Assembly: GCF_001306035.1 (NCBI RefSeq)
Contig: NZ_LGCM01000021.1
Span: forward strand, 1 to 57,434
Source: Levilinea saccharolytica
GTDB taxonomy: Bacteria; Chloroflexota; Anaerolineae; Anaerolineales; Anaerolineaceae
Length of the DNA stretch: 57,434 nucleotides
Reading direction: 5' to 3'
The notes beneath the pieces were generated by a model, which did not search any database, was not told the DNA's origin, and was given only the letters and a program-made list of their open reading frames with translations. Shown piece after piece: positions 1 to 8,281 of this stretch; position 1 is the stretch's first letter, and each line of letters starts with the position of its first letter. Both the position numbers and the translations under genes were made by a program.

Positions 1-120
1 CTTGGATGGTTAGCCAAGCGCCGTAGCATCAAAATCCGGTGGTGCAAAAAACCGGAAAACTGGATGGCTTTTCTCAAACTCGCCTCGGCTCATATCCTCC
101 TCTGTCTAATTTTGGGATAG
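1..120 (+). CDS. C-terminal end of an IS5-like transposase (partial, cut by window edge)
   Basis: Frame 1 is open from the first base to a TAG at 118-120 and encodes 39 residues. The stretch WLAKRRSIKIRW followed by KKPENWMAFLKLASAHILL resembles the C-terminus of IS5/IS427-group transposases, which end with a W-L-x-K-x-R motif, a K-K-x-x-N-x-x-x-L segment and a hydrophobic helix. The 5' part lies outside the window, so it cannot be said whether the element is intact. The bases after the stop (about 112-140) may hold the right terminal repeat, but the other end is not visible. Family assignment is from remembered motifs. Confidence 0.55.
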   Translation, partial: LGWLAKRRSIKIRWCKKPENWMAFLKLASAHILLCLILG

Positions 121-300
121 GTTCTAAACCACTTCTACGCCGTCCACCAGCGGCCATGAAAGCCTCCTATTCTTGATTGTACATAGGACATCTCTAGCTA
201 ATTATACGGCAAAACCAGAATCGCACAAATGTTCCTGACTATATATTTTTGTAAGGATTGCAAGCAATATGCCATTTTCTCAATAAATTCGGAAAAAAAG

Positions 301-334
301 CAAAAGAAAAGACCCAACCAAGCGGCTGGGTCTT
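301..334 (-). terminator. Rho-independent terminator of the pilin gene
   Basis: On the minus strand an 8-bp stem (AAGACCCA/TGGGTCTT; 309-316 with 327-334) is followed by a T-rich run read from 310 down to 302. It lies 38 nt past the pilin stop codon. Confidence 0.8.
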
Positions 335-371
335 CATCTTTTACTCAAATGGTTTGGATACGGTAGCCGTA

Positions 372-518
372 CTAGACAGCGTTCACAATATTGGAGAAGA
401 TCTTACCGATCGCGGGGCCGAGGAGGGCGAGAATAACAATGACGACAACAGCCACCAAAACGAGAATCAACGCGTACTCAACCAGACCTTGACCTTTTTC
501 CTTCGGAGCGAACAACAT
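372..518 (-). CDS. Flp/Fap-type (type IVb) pilin, 48 aa
   Basis: This short gene encodes 48 residues. It starts MLFAPKEKGQGLVEYALILV, continues with a fully hydrophobic helix, and ends in KIFSNIVNAV. The G-x-x-x-V-E-Y-A motif is the prepilin peptidase site and N-terminal helix start of Flp pilins: cleavage after the Gly leaves E5 and Y6 of the mature subunit. The very short globular tail is normal for the family. A near-perfect Shine-Dalgarno (GGAGGTG, about 524-530) fixes the start. It has its own promoter and terminator, so it is monocistronic. No Tad assembly genes (CpaA, CpaF, TadB/C) lie in the window, so they would have to be elsewhere. The identification is strong; its use in adhesion is inferred. 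Confidence 0.9.
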   Translation of the reverse strand: MLFAPKEKGQGLVEYALILVLVAVVVIVILALLGPAIGKIFSNIVNAV

Positions 519-570
519 GTTTTTCACCTCCTTCCTGTTCATAAAGTCGTTCTTTTTTGAACTTGTCCAT

Positions 571-598
571 ATTATAAGTGGTTTGAAAAATATTACAA
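571..598 (-). promoter_or_regulatory. Sigma-70-type promoter of the Flp pilin gene
   Basis: Read on the minus strand there is a TTGTAA -35 (593-598), a 16-nt spacer and a perfect TATAAT -10 (571-576). The predicted transcript start is about 45 nt upstream of the pilin start codon. Confidence 0.65.
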
Positions 599-764
599 GA
601 TCTTTGACATTACAAACACCTTACAGGAACTATTCCGTTTTTTCCCTTTTCTGCCTCCAGCGGGGCGTGGGCAGGCTGGAGGTGCAACTTTTGGGGGCTG
701 TGAGCGTATATACATGCAGAGTGTGATCGTGAATTAGGGCCAAAAATCTACAAGGAGTGCGCTA

Positions 765-792
765 TTGTGCGGGTTTGGAATTAAGCTATAAT
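765..792 (+). promoter_or_regulatory. Promoter of the SPFH gene pair
   Basis: TTGTGC (765-770), a 16-nt spacer and TATAAT (787-792) precede the strong Shine-Dalgarno GGAGGAG at 806-812. Between the pilin promoter and this one (599-764) I see no gene. Confidence 0.55.
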
Positions 793-821
793 CAACTTAG
801 CAATTGGAGGAGACCCGAAGG

Positions 822-872
822 ATGGGTTTCTATACGGAAACAATTCTGAAAATGGAGGACGGAACAAAATGA
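822..872 (+). CDS. Possible 16-aa leader peptide coupled to the next gene
   Basis: The best ribosome-binding site of this transcript, GGAGGAG at 806-812, is not in front of the 177-aa gene. It is placed correctly for an ATG at 822. That frame reads MGFYTETILKMEDGTK and stops with a TGA that overlaps the ATG of the next gene (ATGA at 869-872), the usual geometry of translational coupling. A second site (GGAGG, 853-857) inside the small frame could serve the downstream gene directly. The peptide has no recognisable function and the frame could be chance. Confidence 0.35.
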   Translation: MGFYTETILKMEDGTK

Positions 873-1402
873 GCGATTTGTTCGAACGGGTGACTGGCGA
901 TCAAGATATCTTCAAGAAACTGCTGAGCAAGATCCCTGGCTTCAGCGGCTATATTGAACGCTCCAACCGGCGGCAGGCAGATCAGATTCTGCGCCAGGCT
1001 GTCGCGCAGCGTTACGAAGATCAATGGCAGCGCATTTCGGGCTTGCAGCGCGATTTGATCAGCACGGGCGGGATTGCCTATGTGGACGATATGGAAGCTG
1101 CGGCGATTAAGCTGCGCCAGTTCATTGACCGGGTGCGCACCGCCTCCTACGGATATTCCGGCTTTTTTGATGCGGTCAAGATCAATGAAGAGGAATTGGC
1201 CCAGGTCTATCAATATGATTTAGCTCTGTTGGACGCGGCCGATGAGGTGAAAAACGCGGTGGACAACGTGGAAACCTCGATGGGCACAGACGGCTTGCCG
1301 GCGGCCATCCGCCACCTGACCGCTATCGCCCAGCAAAGTGTGGACGCTTATAACCGCCGGTCGGAAGTGATGATCGGCGGGATCACGGGATCGGCCCAGT
1401 AA
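869..1402 (+). CDS. Conserved helical protein next to an SPFH protein, 177 aa
   Basis: I do not recognise a family. The protein is predominantly charged and helical, with no signal peptide, membrane segment or cysteine. Recognisable stretches are SKIPGFSGYIERSNRRQADQ near the N-terminus and YGYSGFFDAVKINEEEL in the middle. It lies 47 nt upstream of the SPFH gene in the same direction and behind a shared promoter, so a joint role is likely, for example as a binding partner of the SPFH assembly. That role is inferred only from context. The start is supported by GGAGG at 853-857 and by overlap with the leader frame. Confidence 0.7.
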   Translation: MSDLFERVTGDQDIFKKLLSKIPGFSGYIERSNRRQADQILRQAVAQRYEDQWQRISGLQRDLISTGGIAYVDDMEAAAIKLRQFIDRVRTASYGYSGFFDAVKINEEELAQVYQYDLALLDAADEVKNAVDNVETSMGTDGLPAAIRHLTAIAQQSVDAYNRRSEVMIGGITGSAQ

Positions 1403-1449
1403 TTTGGGCAGCCTGCTGACGACCGTATTTACAGAATTGGAGCGAAAAC

Positions 1450-2529
1450 ATGGCTAGAATTTTTGATGTCGTTGAGTATCCCAGTGAGATGGCTGATGAG
1501 CTGGTACACCGTTTTCCTGAAACCGGTGTGGCGGACCTGCGCATTGGCTCACAGGTGATTGTACGCGAATCGCAGCGGGTGGTCTTCTTCCGCGACGGCC
1601 AGGCGTTGGACAGCTTTGGCCCTGGCCGGCATACCATCGTCACGGCCAACATTCCCAAGCTGATTGACCTGGTGGGAAAGCTGTTTAACGACCGCACGCC
1701 TTTCACCGCGGAAGTGTATTACGTATCGGTCAAAGAATTTGCGGATCGCAAATGGGGCACCCCGCAGCCGATTATCGTGCGCAACCCCGGCATGGGCCTG
1801 GGCGTGGCGCTGCTGCAGGCGTTTGGCTCCTACAGCTTCCAGGTGAAGGATCCTCAGCAGTTCATCACCCAGATCGTGGGCGCGCAGGGCATTTACCGCA
1901 CTTCAGACATTGAGAACCGCCTGCGCACGATGCTGCTTTCCAAGCTGCAAGACCTGCTGGGCGAGACCGCTGCCAAGAGCAGCGTGGTGGAACTGATCGG
2001 TCTGACGGATGAACTGAGCGCGGGCGTGCGCGCCAAGGCGCAGGATGACTTCGCGGCCATCGGTTTGCTGCTGAAGAGCTTCTACATTGGCAACTTGAAG
2101 CCCTCCGAAAAGTCTGCCGAGGAACTGCGGGCGATGGGTATGCTGGACATGACTACCTATACCCAACTGCAGGCGGCGGATGCGCTGCGCGATGCGGCTC
2201 AGAACCCGGCCGGCGGCGCTGGCCTGACGGCTGGCATCGGCGCTGGGATGGGTATCGGCAACGTGCTCAGCCAGTCGCTTTCGGGCATGACCCCGGCGGC
2301 GGGTGCGGCGGCCACAGGGGCTGCGGTGGGCGCGGGCGCGACCGCAGGAGCGGCAGCCGGTGGGGCGAATATCCCTTCGGTGATGACCCCGGCAGAAGCT
2401 GCCCAGATCTTGCGGGTGTCGGAAGAAGATGTGGTCGCGGCGATCAACGCCGGTGACCTGAAGGCGCGCAAGATCGGCAGCGCTTTCCGCATCAGCAAAG
2501 AGGCCTTGGAAGAGTTCCTGAAGGGCTAA
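1450..2529 (+). CDS. SPFH-domain protein fused to a C-terminal excisionase-type HTH, 359 aa
   Basis: Residues about 20-215 form an SPFH/band-7 domain of the soluble 'virion core protein' type (VFFRDGQALDSFGPGRHTI, then FTAEVYYVSVKEF and FGSYSFQVKDPQQF), followed by a helical segment. No N-terminal membrane anchor is visible. A roughly 60-residue Ala/Gly-rich linker (about 245-305) leads to a C-terminal module, TPAEAAQILRVSEEDVVAAI followed by GDLKARKIGSAFRISKEALE. This has the pattern of excisionase/HTH_17 DNA-binding domains, with a winged GxxRI turn. Related bacterial SPFH proteins usually end in a zinc ribbon (family knowledge), so this tail is unusual. The domain calls are firm; DNA or peptide binding by the tail is inference. 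Confidence 0.85.
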   Translation: MARIFDVVEYPSEMADELVHRFPETGVADLRIGSQVIVRESQRVVFFRDGQALDSFGPGRHTIVTANIPKLIDLVGKLFNDRTPFTAEVYYVSVKEFADRKWGTPQPIIVRNPGMGLGVALLQAFGSYSFQVKDPQQFITQIVGAQGIYRTSDIENRLRTMLLSKLQDLLGETAAKSSVVELIGLTDELSAGVRAKAQDDFAAIGLLLKSFYIGNLKPSEKSAEELRAMGMLDMTTYTQLQAADALRDAAQNPAGGAGLTAGIGAGMGIGNVLSQSLSGMTPAAGAAATGAAVGAGATAGAAAGGANIPSVMTPAEAAQILRVSEEDVVAAINAGDLKARKIGSAFRISKEALEEFLKG

Positions 2530-2551
2530 TTGGCCCAGAAACGAATTTTAG

Positions 2552-2583
2552 CAACCCGGTCCACTGTGGCCGGGTTGTTTTTT
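2552..2583 (+). terminator. Terminator after the SPFH gene
   Basis: An 8-bp stem CAACCCGG/CCGGGTTG (2552-2559 with 2570-2577) is followed directly by six T residues. Confidence 0.9.
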
Positions 2584-2648
2584 CTGAGGACCTGGCCTGG
2601 CCGCGAAACCCCTGGGGATTGTCAAAACTTTGCAGGGGCCTTCCATGA

Positions 2649-2654
2649 TATAAT
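2649..2654 (+). promoter_or_regulatory. -10 element of the sucCD operon
   Basis: A perfect TATAAT followed by a T-rich stretch lies 50 nt upstream of the sucC start. I see no good -35 hexamer at 16-18 nt, so the promoter may depend on an activator. Confidence 0.45.
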
Positions 2655-2704
2655 TTTTTCGTAGGTGCTTGGACATCCTTCTTTAGGAAGCCTGGGGAGA
2701 CCGG

Positions 2705-3847
2705 ATGAAGCTTCACGAGTACCAATCCAAAACCATTTTTTCACGCTATAAAATACCGATACCGCGCGGCCGGGTAGCCGCCACGGCCAGCGAAGCCAAG
2801 CAGATTGCCGAAGAGCTGGGCGGCCGTGTGGTGATTAAGGCGCAGGTGTTGGTGGGCGGACGGGGGAAAGCCGGTGGAATTCGACTGGCCAAGAACTCAA
2901 AAGAGGCAGAGGAACTGGCCACGGTGATCCTGGGCATGGACATCAAAGGGCTGCCGGTGCGCAAGCTGCTGGTGGATGAGACCGTTCGCATTCAGAAAGA
3001 GATTTACCTGGGCATCACCAATGACCGCACAATGAACCGGCCAGTGATGATGGCTTCCTCGGAGGGGGGTGTTGAGATCGAGGAAGTGGCGCGGATCAGC
3101 CCGGACAAGATCATCAAGACTCATATTGATCCCCTGCTGGGCCTGCGGGACTATCAGGCGCGCGACCTGGCGGTTTCGATTGACTTGCCTCGCGATTTGT
3201 GGCGAGGGTTTCAGGAGATTTGCCACGGGCTGTGGAACGCGTACAGCCAGTCAGATGCGTCGTTGGCGGAAATTAACCCGCTGGTGATCACCGTGGAAAA
3301 CCGGCTGTTGGCTCTGGACGGCAAGATGGTAGTGGATGATAACGCCCTGTTCCGCCATCCTGACCTGGCGGATATGCGCGATTTGGATGTGGAGGCTGCA
3401 CCTGAAGTGGAGGCGCGCAAATACGGCCTGTCTTACATCCAGCTGGACGGGGAAATTGGCTGTATGGTGAACGGGGCCGGCCTGGCGATGGCCACGATGG
3501 ATATCATTCAACTGTACGGCGGGACCCCGGCCAACTTTTTGGACATCGGTGGGGGGGCCAGCGCCGAAAAGGTGGGGGCGGCTTTCCGCATTATTCTCAG
3601 CGATCCCAAAGTGAAGGTGGTGTTGATCAACATCTTTGGCGGCATCACCCGCTGTGATGAAGTGGCGCGGGGGATTTTGGGGGCGATCTCGGAAGTGAAG
3701 CCGAAGATCCCCATGGTGGTGCGCCTGGTGGGGACCAATGCGGCCGAAGGATTGCGGCTGTTGGGGGATGCACACATGGTCACGGCGGAAACCCTGGTGG
3801 ATGCAGCCCAGACCGCGGTTCGCATGGCGAAGGGAGAGGGACGATGA
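2705..3847 (+). CDS. sucC: Succinate-CoA ligase (ADP/GDP-forming), beta subunit
   Basis: This is the ATP-grasp subunit of succinyl-CoA synthetase. It forms succinate and NTP from succinyl-CoA in the TCA cycle, or the reverse when the cycle runs reductively. The protein has 380 residues, the usual length. It starts [20 protein letters not shown], shows the ATP-grasp signature [22 protein letters not shown] as a metal/phosphate contact, and the C-terminal CoA-ligase part GGGASAEKV and [21 protein letters not shown] Shine-Dalgarno precedes the ATG. The stop overlaps the sucD start by 4 nt (ATGA), so the subunits are translationally coupled. Confidence 0.97.
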   Translation: MKLHEYQSKTIFSRYKIPIPRGRVAATASEAKQIAEELGGRVVIKAQVLVGGRGKAGGIRLAKNSKEAEELATVILGMDIKGLPVRKLLVDETVRIQKEIYLGITNDRTMNRPVMMASSEGGVEIEEVARISPDKIIKTHIDPLLGLRDYQARDLAVSIDLPRDLWRGFQEICHGLWNAYSQSDASLAEINPLVITVENRLLALDGKMVVDDNALFRHPDLADMRDLDVEAAPEVEARKYGLSYIQLDGEIGCMVNGAGLAMATMDIIQLYGGTPANFLDIGGGASAEKVGAAFRIILSDPKVKVVLINIFGGITRCDEVARGILGAISEVKPKIPMVVRLVGTNAAEGLRLLGDAHMVTAETLVDAAQTAVRMAKGEGR

Positions 3848-4707
3848 GCATTCTAGTGGATAAAACCACGCGCTTATTGGTGCAAGGCGTCACCGGCCAT
3901 GAGGGCTTGTTCCACACCCAGCAGATGGTGGAGTACGGCACGCAGGTGGTGGCGGGGGTAACGCCTGGGCGCGGCGGCGAATGGGTGCTGGACGGCAAAG
4001 TTCCCGTGTTTGATTCGGTGCGGCTGGCGGCGGATTACACCGGCGCCAACACCAGTGTAATTTTCGTCCCAGCGCGGGCCGCGGCCGACGCCATGTTTGA
4101 GGCGGCGGACGCGGGGATTGAACTGGTGGTGTGCATCACCGAAGGCATTCCGGTGCGCGACATGATGGAAGTGCGGCGTTACTTTGACCAGAAGAATGTA
4201 CGTCTGATTGGGCCGAACTGCCCGGGGCTGCTGACGCCTGGGGGGGCCAAGGTGGGCATTATCCCGGGGAATATCGCGATACCAGGGAATATCGGCATTG
4301 TCTCACGCTCTGGGACGCTGACCTATGAGGTGCTGTACGCGCTGAAGATGGCGGGGATGGGAGCCAGCACCTGCGTGGGCATCGGCGGCGATCCGGTGAA
4401 CGGGACCAATTTTGTGGATGTGCTGCAGCTGTTTGAAAATGATCCTCACACCGAAAAAGTAGTACTGATCGGTGAAATTGGCGGCAGCGAAGAAGAAAAA
4501 GCCGCGGATTTCATCAGCCATCACATGACCAAGATGGCGGCGGCCTTCATCGCCGGCCAGGCGGCACCGCCTGGCAAACGCATGGGCCACGCCGGGGCGA
4601 TCATTGAATCGGGGTCGGGGACGGCAGCGGAGAAGATTCGGGCGCTGGAGGCAGTTGGCGTGCGTGTAGCCAGGCACCCTGAGGAAATTCCAGCGTTATT
4701 GGCGTAG
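3844..4707 (+). CDS. sucD: Succinate-CoA ligase, alpha subunit
   Basis: This 287-aa subunit has an N-terminal CoA-binding Rossmann fold ([18 protein letters not shown]), the segment [14 protein letters not shown], and the phosphorylated active-site histidine in [10 protein letters not shown]. The start codon overlaps the end of sucC, so both subunits come from one transcript. It carries no unusual insertions. With no other TCA genes nearby, the direction of flux cannot be told from the window. Confidence 0.97.
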   Translation: MSILVDKTTRLLVQGVTGHEGLFHTQQMVEYGTQVVAGVTPGRGGEWVLDGKVPVFDSVRLAADYTGANTSVIFVPARAAADAMFEAADAGIELVVCITEGIPVRDMMEVRRYFDQKNVRLIGPNCPGLLTPGGAKVGIIPGNIAIPGNIGIVSRSGTLTYEVLYALKMAGMGASTCVGIGGDPVNGTNFVDVLQLFENDPHTEKVVLIGEIGGSEEEKAADFISHHMTKMAAAFIAGQAAPPGKRMGHAGAIIESGSGTAAEKIRALEAVGVRVARHPEEIPALLA

Positions 4708-4722
4708 AGTCAGCGGCACAGA

Positions 4723-4786
4723 CAGCCGTAAACCACAACCAGCCGGAGCAGATTGGGTCCACTTCTGGCTGGGCGGTTTACGGCTG
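4723..4786. terminator. Long inverted repeat between convergent sucD and acpP
   Basis: CAGCCGTAAACC (4723-4734) pairs exactly with GGTTTACGGCTG (4775-4786), and inner bases AACCAGCC/GGCTGGG can extend the structure. It lies in the gap between two convergent genes, as a bidirectional terminator would. No strong T-run follows on either strand, so the terminator function is only likely. Confidence 0.55.
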
Positions 4787-4806
4787 AATTGTGAAGTAAG
4801 CGCGGG

Positions 4807-5043
4807 TTAGTTTTTATGTGTACTGATATAGTTCACGGCGTCGCCGACGGACTTGATGGCGCGGGCATCATCGTCAGAAATATTCAGACCGAATTTTTCG
4901 CAAAAGCCGTCAATCAGGAAAAACTGATCCATCGAATCCGCTTTGAGATCCTCAATAAAGCGGGTTTCCATGTTGAGGTTGCTGGCATCGATTTTCAGGA
5001 CTTCGGCGATGACGGTTTTCACATCTTCAAAAGTATCACTCAT
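4807..5043 (-). CDS. Acyl carrier protein, 78 aa
   Basis: A small acidic four-helix carrier protein starting MSDTFEDVKTVIAEVLKID. The phosphopantetheine serine sits in DLKADSMDQFFLIDGFCEKF. The D-S-M/L-D core is conserved, but the following residues (QFFLID instead of the common TVELVM) differ from the ACP of type II fatty-acid synthesis. An in-frame start 75 nt upstream is possible, but ATG 5043 has a GGAGAA site 7 nt away and gives the usual ACP length. It is monocistronic with its own good promoter and no fatty-acid genes beside it, so it may be a dedicated carrier for another pathway (inference). Confidence 0.88.
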   Translation of the reverse strand: MSDTFEDVKTVIAEVLKIDASNLNMETRFIEDLKADSMDQFFLIDGFCEKFGLNISDDDARAIKSVGDAVNYISTHKN

Positions 5044-5090
5044 TTGTAGTTCTCCATTTACCAGGGATGGGTTGATCCATGTATGTATGA

Positions 5091-5118
5091 ATTGTATCTT
5101 CAGCGGAAGATCTGTCAA
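5091..5118 (-). promoter_or_regulatory. Promoter of the acyl carrier protein gene
   Basis: On the minus strand a perfect TTGACA (5113-5118), a 16-nt spacer and TACAAT (5091-5096) lie about 50 nt upstream of ATG 5043. Confidence 0.75.
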
Positions 5119-5255
5119 GTCCTCCGCGCCTTGTTCTGGTTAATGATAACCCCGTGATGGGCGCCGGGGTGCGCTGCCGCCGAAAGCTTCGACAGACCGC
5201 TCGGCCGGCGCGGCGTATTTTTGATACAATACTTCAAAAAACAGGGCAGGGAACC

Positions 5256-6287
5256 ATGCCAGATAACAGTCAAGTTGCGGGCCGTAAAGCGGATCACATC
5301 CGCATCAACCTGGAAGCAGACGTACAGTCGGGAGTCACCACCGGTTTGGAGCGCTATCGTTTTTTAAACGAGGCCCTGCCGGACCTGAATCTGGCCGAAA
5401 TTGACCTGAGCCAGGAATTATTTGGGCGAACCGTACGCGCGCCCATCCTGATTTCTTCGATGACGGGGGGCACACAGGAGGCGGGTGAGATTAACCGGCG
5501 GCTGGCCGAGGCAGCCCAATTTCACGGCATCGCCATGGGCTTGGGTTCCCAGCGGGCGGCGATTGAGCATCCGGAACTGGCGGACAGCTTTCAGGTGCGG
5601 AAATTTGCACCGGATATTTTGCTGCTGGCTAACCTGGGGGCGGTACAGTTAAATTACCGCTACGGCACGGCGGAATGTCAGCGGGCGGTGGAACTGGCTG
5701 AGGCCGACGCGCTGATTTTGCACCTGAACGCCTTGCAGGAGGCTCTGCAGCCGGAAGGCGAGACGCAGTTTAAAGGACTGCTGCACAAAATTGAGGCGGT
5801 GTGCAAGGCGCTGAGCGTGCCCGTAATTGTGAAAGAAGTGGGCTGGGGATTTTCGGCGGCTACGGCGCGGCGGCTGGCACAGGCCGGCGTGGCCGCGATT
5901 GACGTGGCGGGGGCAGGCGGCACCTCGTGGTCGCAGGTGGAGATGTACCGCATCGCCGATCCACGACAGGCGCGGGTGGCGGCAGCTTTTCGCCATTGGG
6001 GTGTGCCGACCGCGGATTCCATTTTAGAAGTAAAGAGCGGCGCACCGGACCTGCTGGTTTTTGCATCGGGCGGTCTGCGGGATGGGTTGGATATTGCCAA
6101 GTCCATCGCGTTGGGAGCCAGATTGGGGGGGATGGCTGGGCCGTTCTTAAAGGCGGCGGCGGTTTCCACCGAAGAGACCATCGGCGCGGTGGATGAAATT
6201 CGGCAGGAACTGCAAATCTGCATGTTCGCGGCGGGAGCTGGCAGCCTGGAGCAGTTGGCCCGGACGCGTTTGATTCGGACAGAATAA
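5256..6287 (+). CDS. fni: Isopentenyl-diphosphate delta-isomerase, type 2 (FMN-dependent)
   Basis: This TIM-barrel flavoprotein interconverts IPP and DMAPP at the start of isoprenoid synthesis. The 343-aa product shows the type 2 signature: [11 protein letters not shown] at the N-terminus, [11 protein letters not shown], the [10 protein letters not shown] flavin-site segment, [15 protein letters not shown] with the substrate/metal residues, VIVKEVGWG, and the phosphate-binding GGTSW near residue 220. The start at 5256 is preceded by GGGCAGGG and agrees with the family N-terminus; in-frame sequence upstream is not conserved-looking. A -10 (TACAAT, 5225-5230) precedes it. It is followed 32 nt later by a prenyl synthase, consistent with an isoprenoid unit. 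Confidence 0.95.
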   Translation: MPDNSQVAGRKADHIRINLEADVQSGVTTGLERYRFLNEALPDLNLAEIDLSQELFGRTVRAPILISSMTGGTQEAGEINRRLAEAAQFHGIAMGLGSQRAAIEHPELADSFQVRKFAPDILLLANLGAVQLNYRYGTAECQRAVELAEADALILHLNALQEALQPEGETQFKGLLHKIEAVCKALSVPVIVKEVGWGFSAATARRLAQAGVAAIDVAGAGGTSWSQVEMYRIADPRQARVAAAFRHWGVPTADSILEVKSGAPDLLVFASGGLRDGLDIAKSIALGARLGGMAGPFLKAAAVSTEETIGAVDEIRQELQICMFAAGAGSLEQLARTRLIRTE

Positions 6288-6319
6288 GCCAGGCGGCCCT
6301 GGCATGGGAGGCAGACAAC

Positions 6320-7327
6320 ATGGCACTGCGTGAGATGATGACGGCGATGCGGCCCGATGTGGAAGCGCAATTGCAAAAGGTGGTCTACACCATTCAGCCC
6401 TACCCAGAACTGCTGAGCATGCTCACTTACCATATGGGTTGGCAGGGGGAAGGGGCCGGCCCCGAGGCACAGGGCAAGCGCATCCGCCCGATTTTGGTGC
6501 TGCTGAGCGCGGCGGCGGTGGGCGGCAATTGGCGGGCGGCGCTGCCCGCGGCGGCAAGTGTGGAGCTTCTGCACAATTTCTCGCTGATTCATGACGATAT
6601 TCAGGATCAGAGTGAGGTGCGGCGGGGACGCCCCACGGTTTGGAAGAAATGGGGTGTGGCTCAGGCGATCAACGCCGGGGATTTGATGTTCACCCTGGCC
6701 CAGCAGGCGATCTTGGAACTGGGCACCAGCGCAAACCCGGGTGTGGGGCTGGAGGGCGCGAGAATACTGAACCACACCTGTGTGGCGTTGACCGAGGGAC
6801 AGTATCTGGATATGGCCAACGAACAGGCGCGCAGCCTGCCGCTGAGCGATTACTGGCCGATGGTGGGTGGAAAAACCGCGGCGCTGCTTTCGGCCTGTGC
6901 CGAATTGGGCGGGTTGGCGGCGGGGGGCAGCGAGACTCAGCGCATGGCCCTGCGCACCTTTGGCTGGTCTTTGGGGTTGGCTTTTCAGGTGTTGGACGAT
7001 TGGCTGGGGATTTGGGGCAACGCCGACAAGATCGGCAAATCAACCAGCAGCGACCTGGTGACGGGCAAGAAAACCTTGCCGGTGGTGTATGCCTTGGCAC
7101 AGGGAGGTGCCTTTGCCCGCCGCTGGCTGAGCGGGCCGGTGAGCGCTGAAGAAGTGGGTGAGGTGGCGGCCATGTTGGCGGCAGAAGGTGCCGAAGCTTA
7201 CACCCTGGCCGAGGCTGAACGCCTGACGCGCCAGTCGCGCGAGGCGCTGGACAGCCTGGAAGGTGAGGCGGAAGCCTGCGCGGCGCTGCGCGAGCTGGCT
7301 GACGGCCTCTTGCAGCGCCAGGCGTAA
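6320..7327 (+). CDS. Polyprenyl (farnesyl/geranylgeranyl) diphosphate synthase
   Basis: A 335-aa trans-prenyltransferase that condenses IPP onto an allylic diphosphate. It contains GKRIRPILV, the first aspartate-rich motif DDIQD in a stretch with RRGRPTVWKKWG, and the second region LGLAFQVLDDWLGIWGN. The second motif is DDWLG rather than the more common DDxxD, a change seen in some bacterial long-chain synthases. GGAGG lies 8 nt before the ATG. Chain length cannot be read reliably here. It sits directly behind fni and probably shares its transcript. Confidence 0.92.
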   Translation: MALREMMTAMRPDVEAQLQKVVYTIQPYPELLSMLTYHMGWQGEGAGPEAQGKRIRPILVLLSAAAVGGNWRAALPAAASVELLHNFSLIHDDIQDQSEVRRGRPTVWKKWGVAQAINAGDLMFTLAQQAILELGTSANPGVGLEGARILNHTCVALTEGQYLDMANEQARSLPLSDYWPMVGGKTAALLSACAELGGLAAGGSETQRMALRTFGWSLGLAFQVLDDWLGIWGNADKIGKSTSSDLVTGKKTLPVVYALAQGGAFARRWLSGPVSAEEVGEVAAMLAAEGAEAYTLAEAERLTRQSREALDSLEGEAEACAALRELADGLLQRQA

Positions 7328-7360
7328 CCGTCCGCGCGTTCATTTTCTGTGTTTTCAGGG

Positions 7361-7366
7361 TATAAT
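7361..7366 (+). promoter_or_regulatory. -10 element upstream of folE
   Basis: TATAAT lies 118 nt upstream of the folE frame. A GC-rich inverted repeat (about 7385-7406, GCCCGGCTG/CGGCTGGGC type) follows in the predicted leader. The -35 region is weak. Confidence 0.35.
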
Positions 7367-7483
7367 CAGCCTGTCTGCAAAGCGCGCCCGGCTGTCGGCT
7401 GGGCGGCTTTATCATACGCGAGGATTATGAAGGGAGCCGCGCAGTTCGCCACGAGGAACGGGCGCGGGTAAACAGAGCACGAT

Positions 7484-8119
7484 ATGGCAGGAAAAAACGG
7501 TTCGCTGATTCAGGCCGCGGCCTTACTGGAAAGTCCCACGATGGACCATGACGCAATTCAAGATGCTGTCCGGAAGATTCTTTCGGCGGTGGGGGAAGAC
7601 CCCCAGCGCGAAGGCTTGCAGCGCACGCCCGAACGGGTGGCGCGGGCCTACGATGAATTGCTGGCGGGGTACCGTATGGACCCGGAAGCTTTGATCAACG
7701 GGGCGCTGTTTGAAGATTCGTACGATGAAATGGTCATTGTGCGGGACATTGAATTTTACAGTTTATGCGAACACCACATGCTGCCGTTTATCGGGCGGGC
7801 GCATGTGGCTTATATGCCCAATGGGCGCGTTTTGGGGCTTTCTAAGATTCCACGGGTGGTGGATCTTTTTGCGCGGCGCTTGCAGGTGCAGGAGCGCATG
7901 ACCCGCCAGATCGCGGACTTTTTGAACGAGCTGCTGAAACCGCGCGGGGTGGCAGTGGTGGTGGAAGCCCTGCACCTGTGTTCGATGATGCGCGGCGTGA
8001 AAAAGCACGACTCGCGCATGACCACCTCAGCCATGTTGGGCGCATTTCGCAATAATATGGCCACGCGCATGGAGTTTTTGGATAATATCTCGCGCAGTTC
8101 CATGCCCCTGCATTTTTAA
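7484..8119 (+). CDS. folE: GTP cyclohydrolase I
   Basis: This enzyme converts GTP to 7,8-dihydroneopterin triphosphate, the first step to folate and pterins. Zinc ligands are visible in the [10 protein letters not shown] segment and in LCSMMRGV; further family motifs are [19 protein letters not shown] and [11 protein letters not shown]. It acts as a cytoplasmic homodecamer in the family. Two starts are possible. The first ATG (7484) has no Shine-Dalgarno. ATG 7541 has GGAAAG 7 nt upstream and gives 192 aa, closer to typical length. I report the longer frame and consider the shorter equally likely. No other folate gene adjoins it. Confidence 0.95.
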   Translation: MAGKNGSLIQAAALLESPTMDHDAIQDAVRKILSAVGEDPQREGLQRTPERVARAYDELLAGYRMDPEALINGALFEDSYDEMVIVRDIEFYSLCEHHMLPFIGRAHVAYMPNGRVLGLSKIPRVVDLFARRLQVQERMTRQIADFLNELLKPRGVAVVVEALHLCSMMRGVKKHDSRMTTSAMLGAFRNNMATRMEFLDNISRSSMPLHF

Positions 8120-8281
8120 ATTGCTCTCATTGTAGATCCTCTCCGGACGGCTGGCATCTTCGTGGGTGAAGGCTGGCAGCGTTGGAGATCATCGGCAGGC
8201 GAGCCAGGCGAATTATTGGACGGTAGATTATTCTCCGCCTGGGCAGCCTCATTGTTCCCTCGATTCATAGGAGAAACGCGC

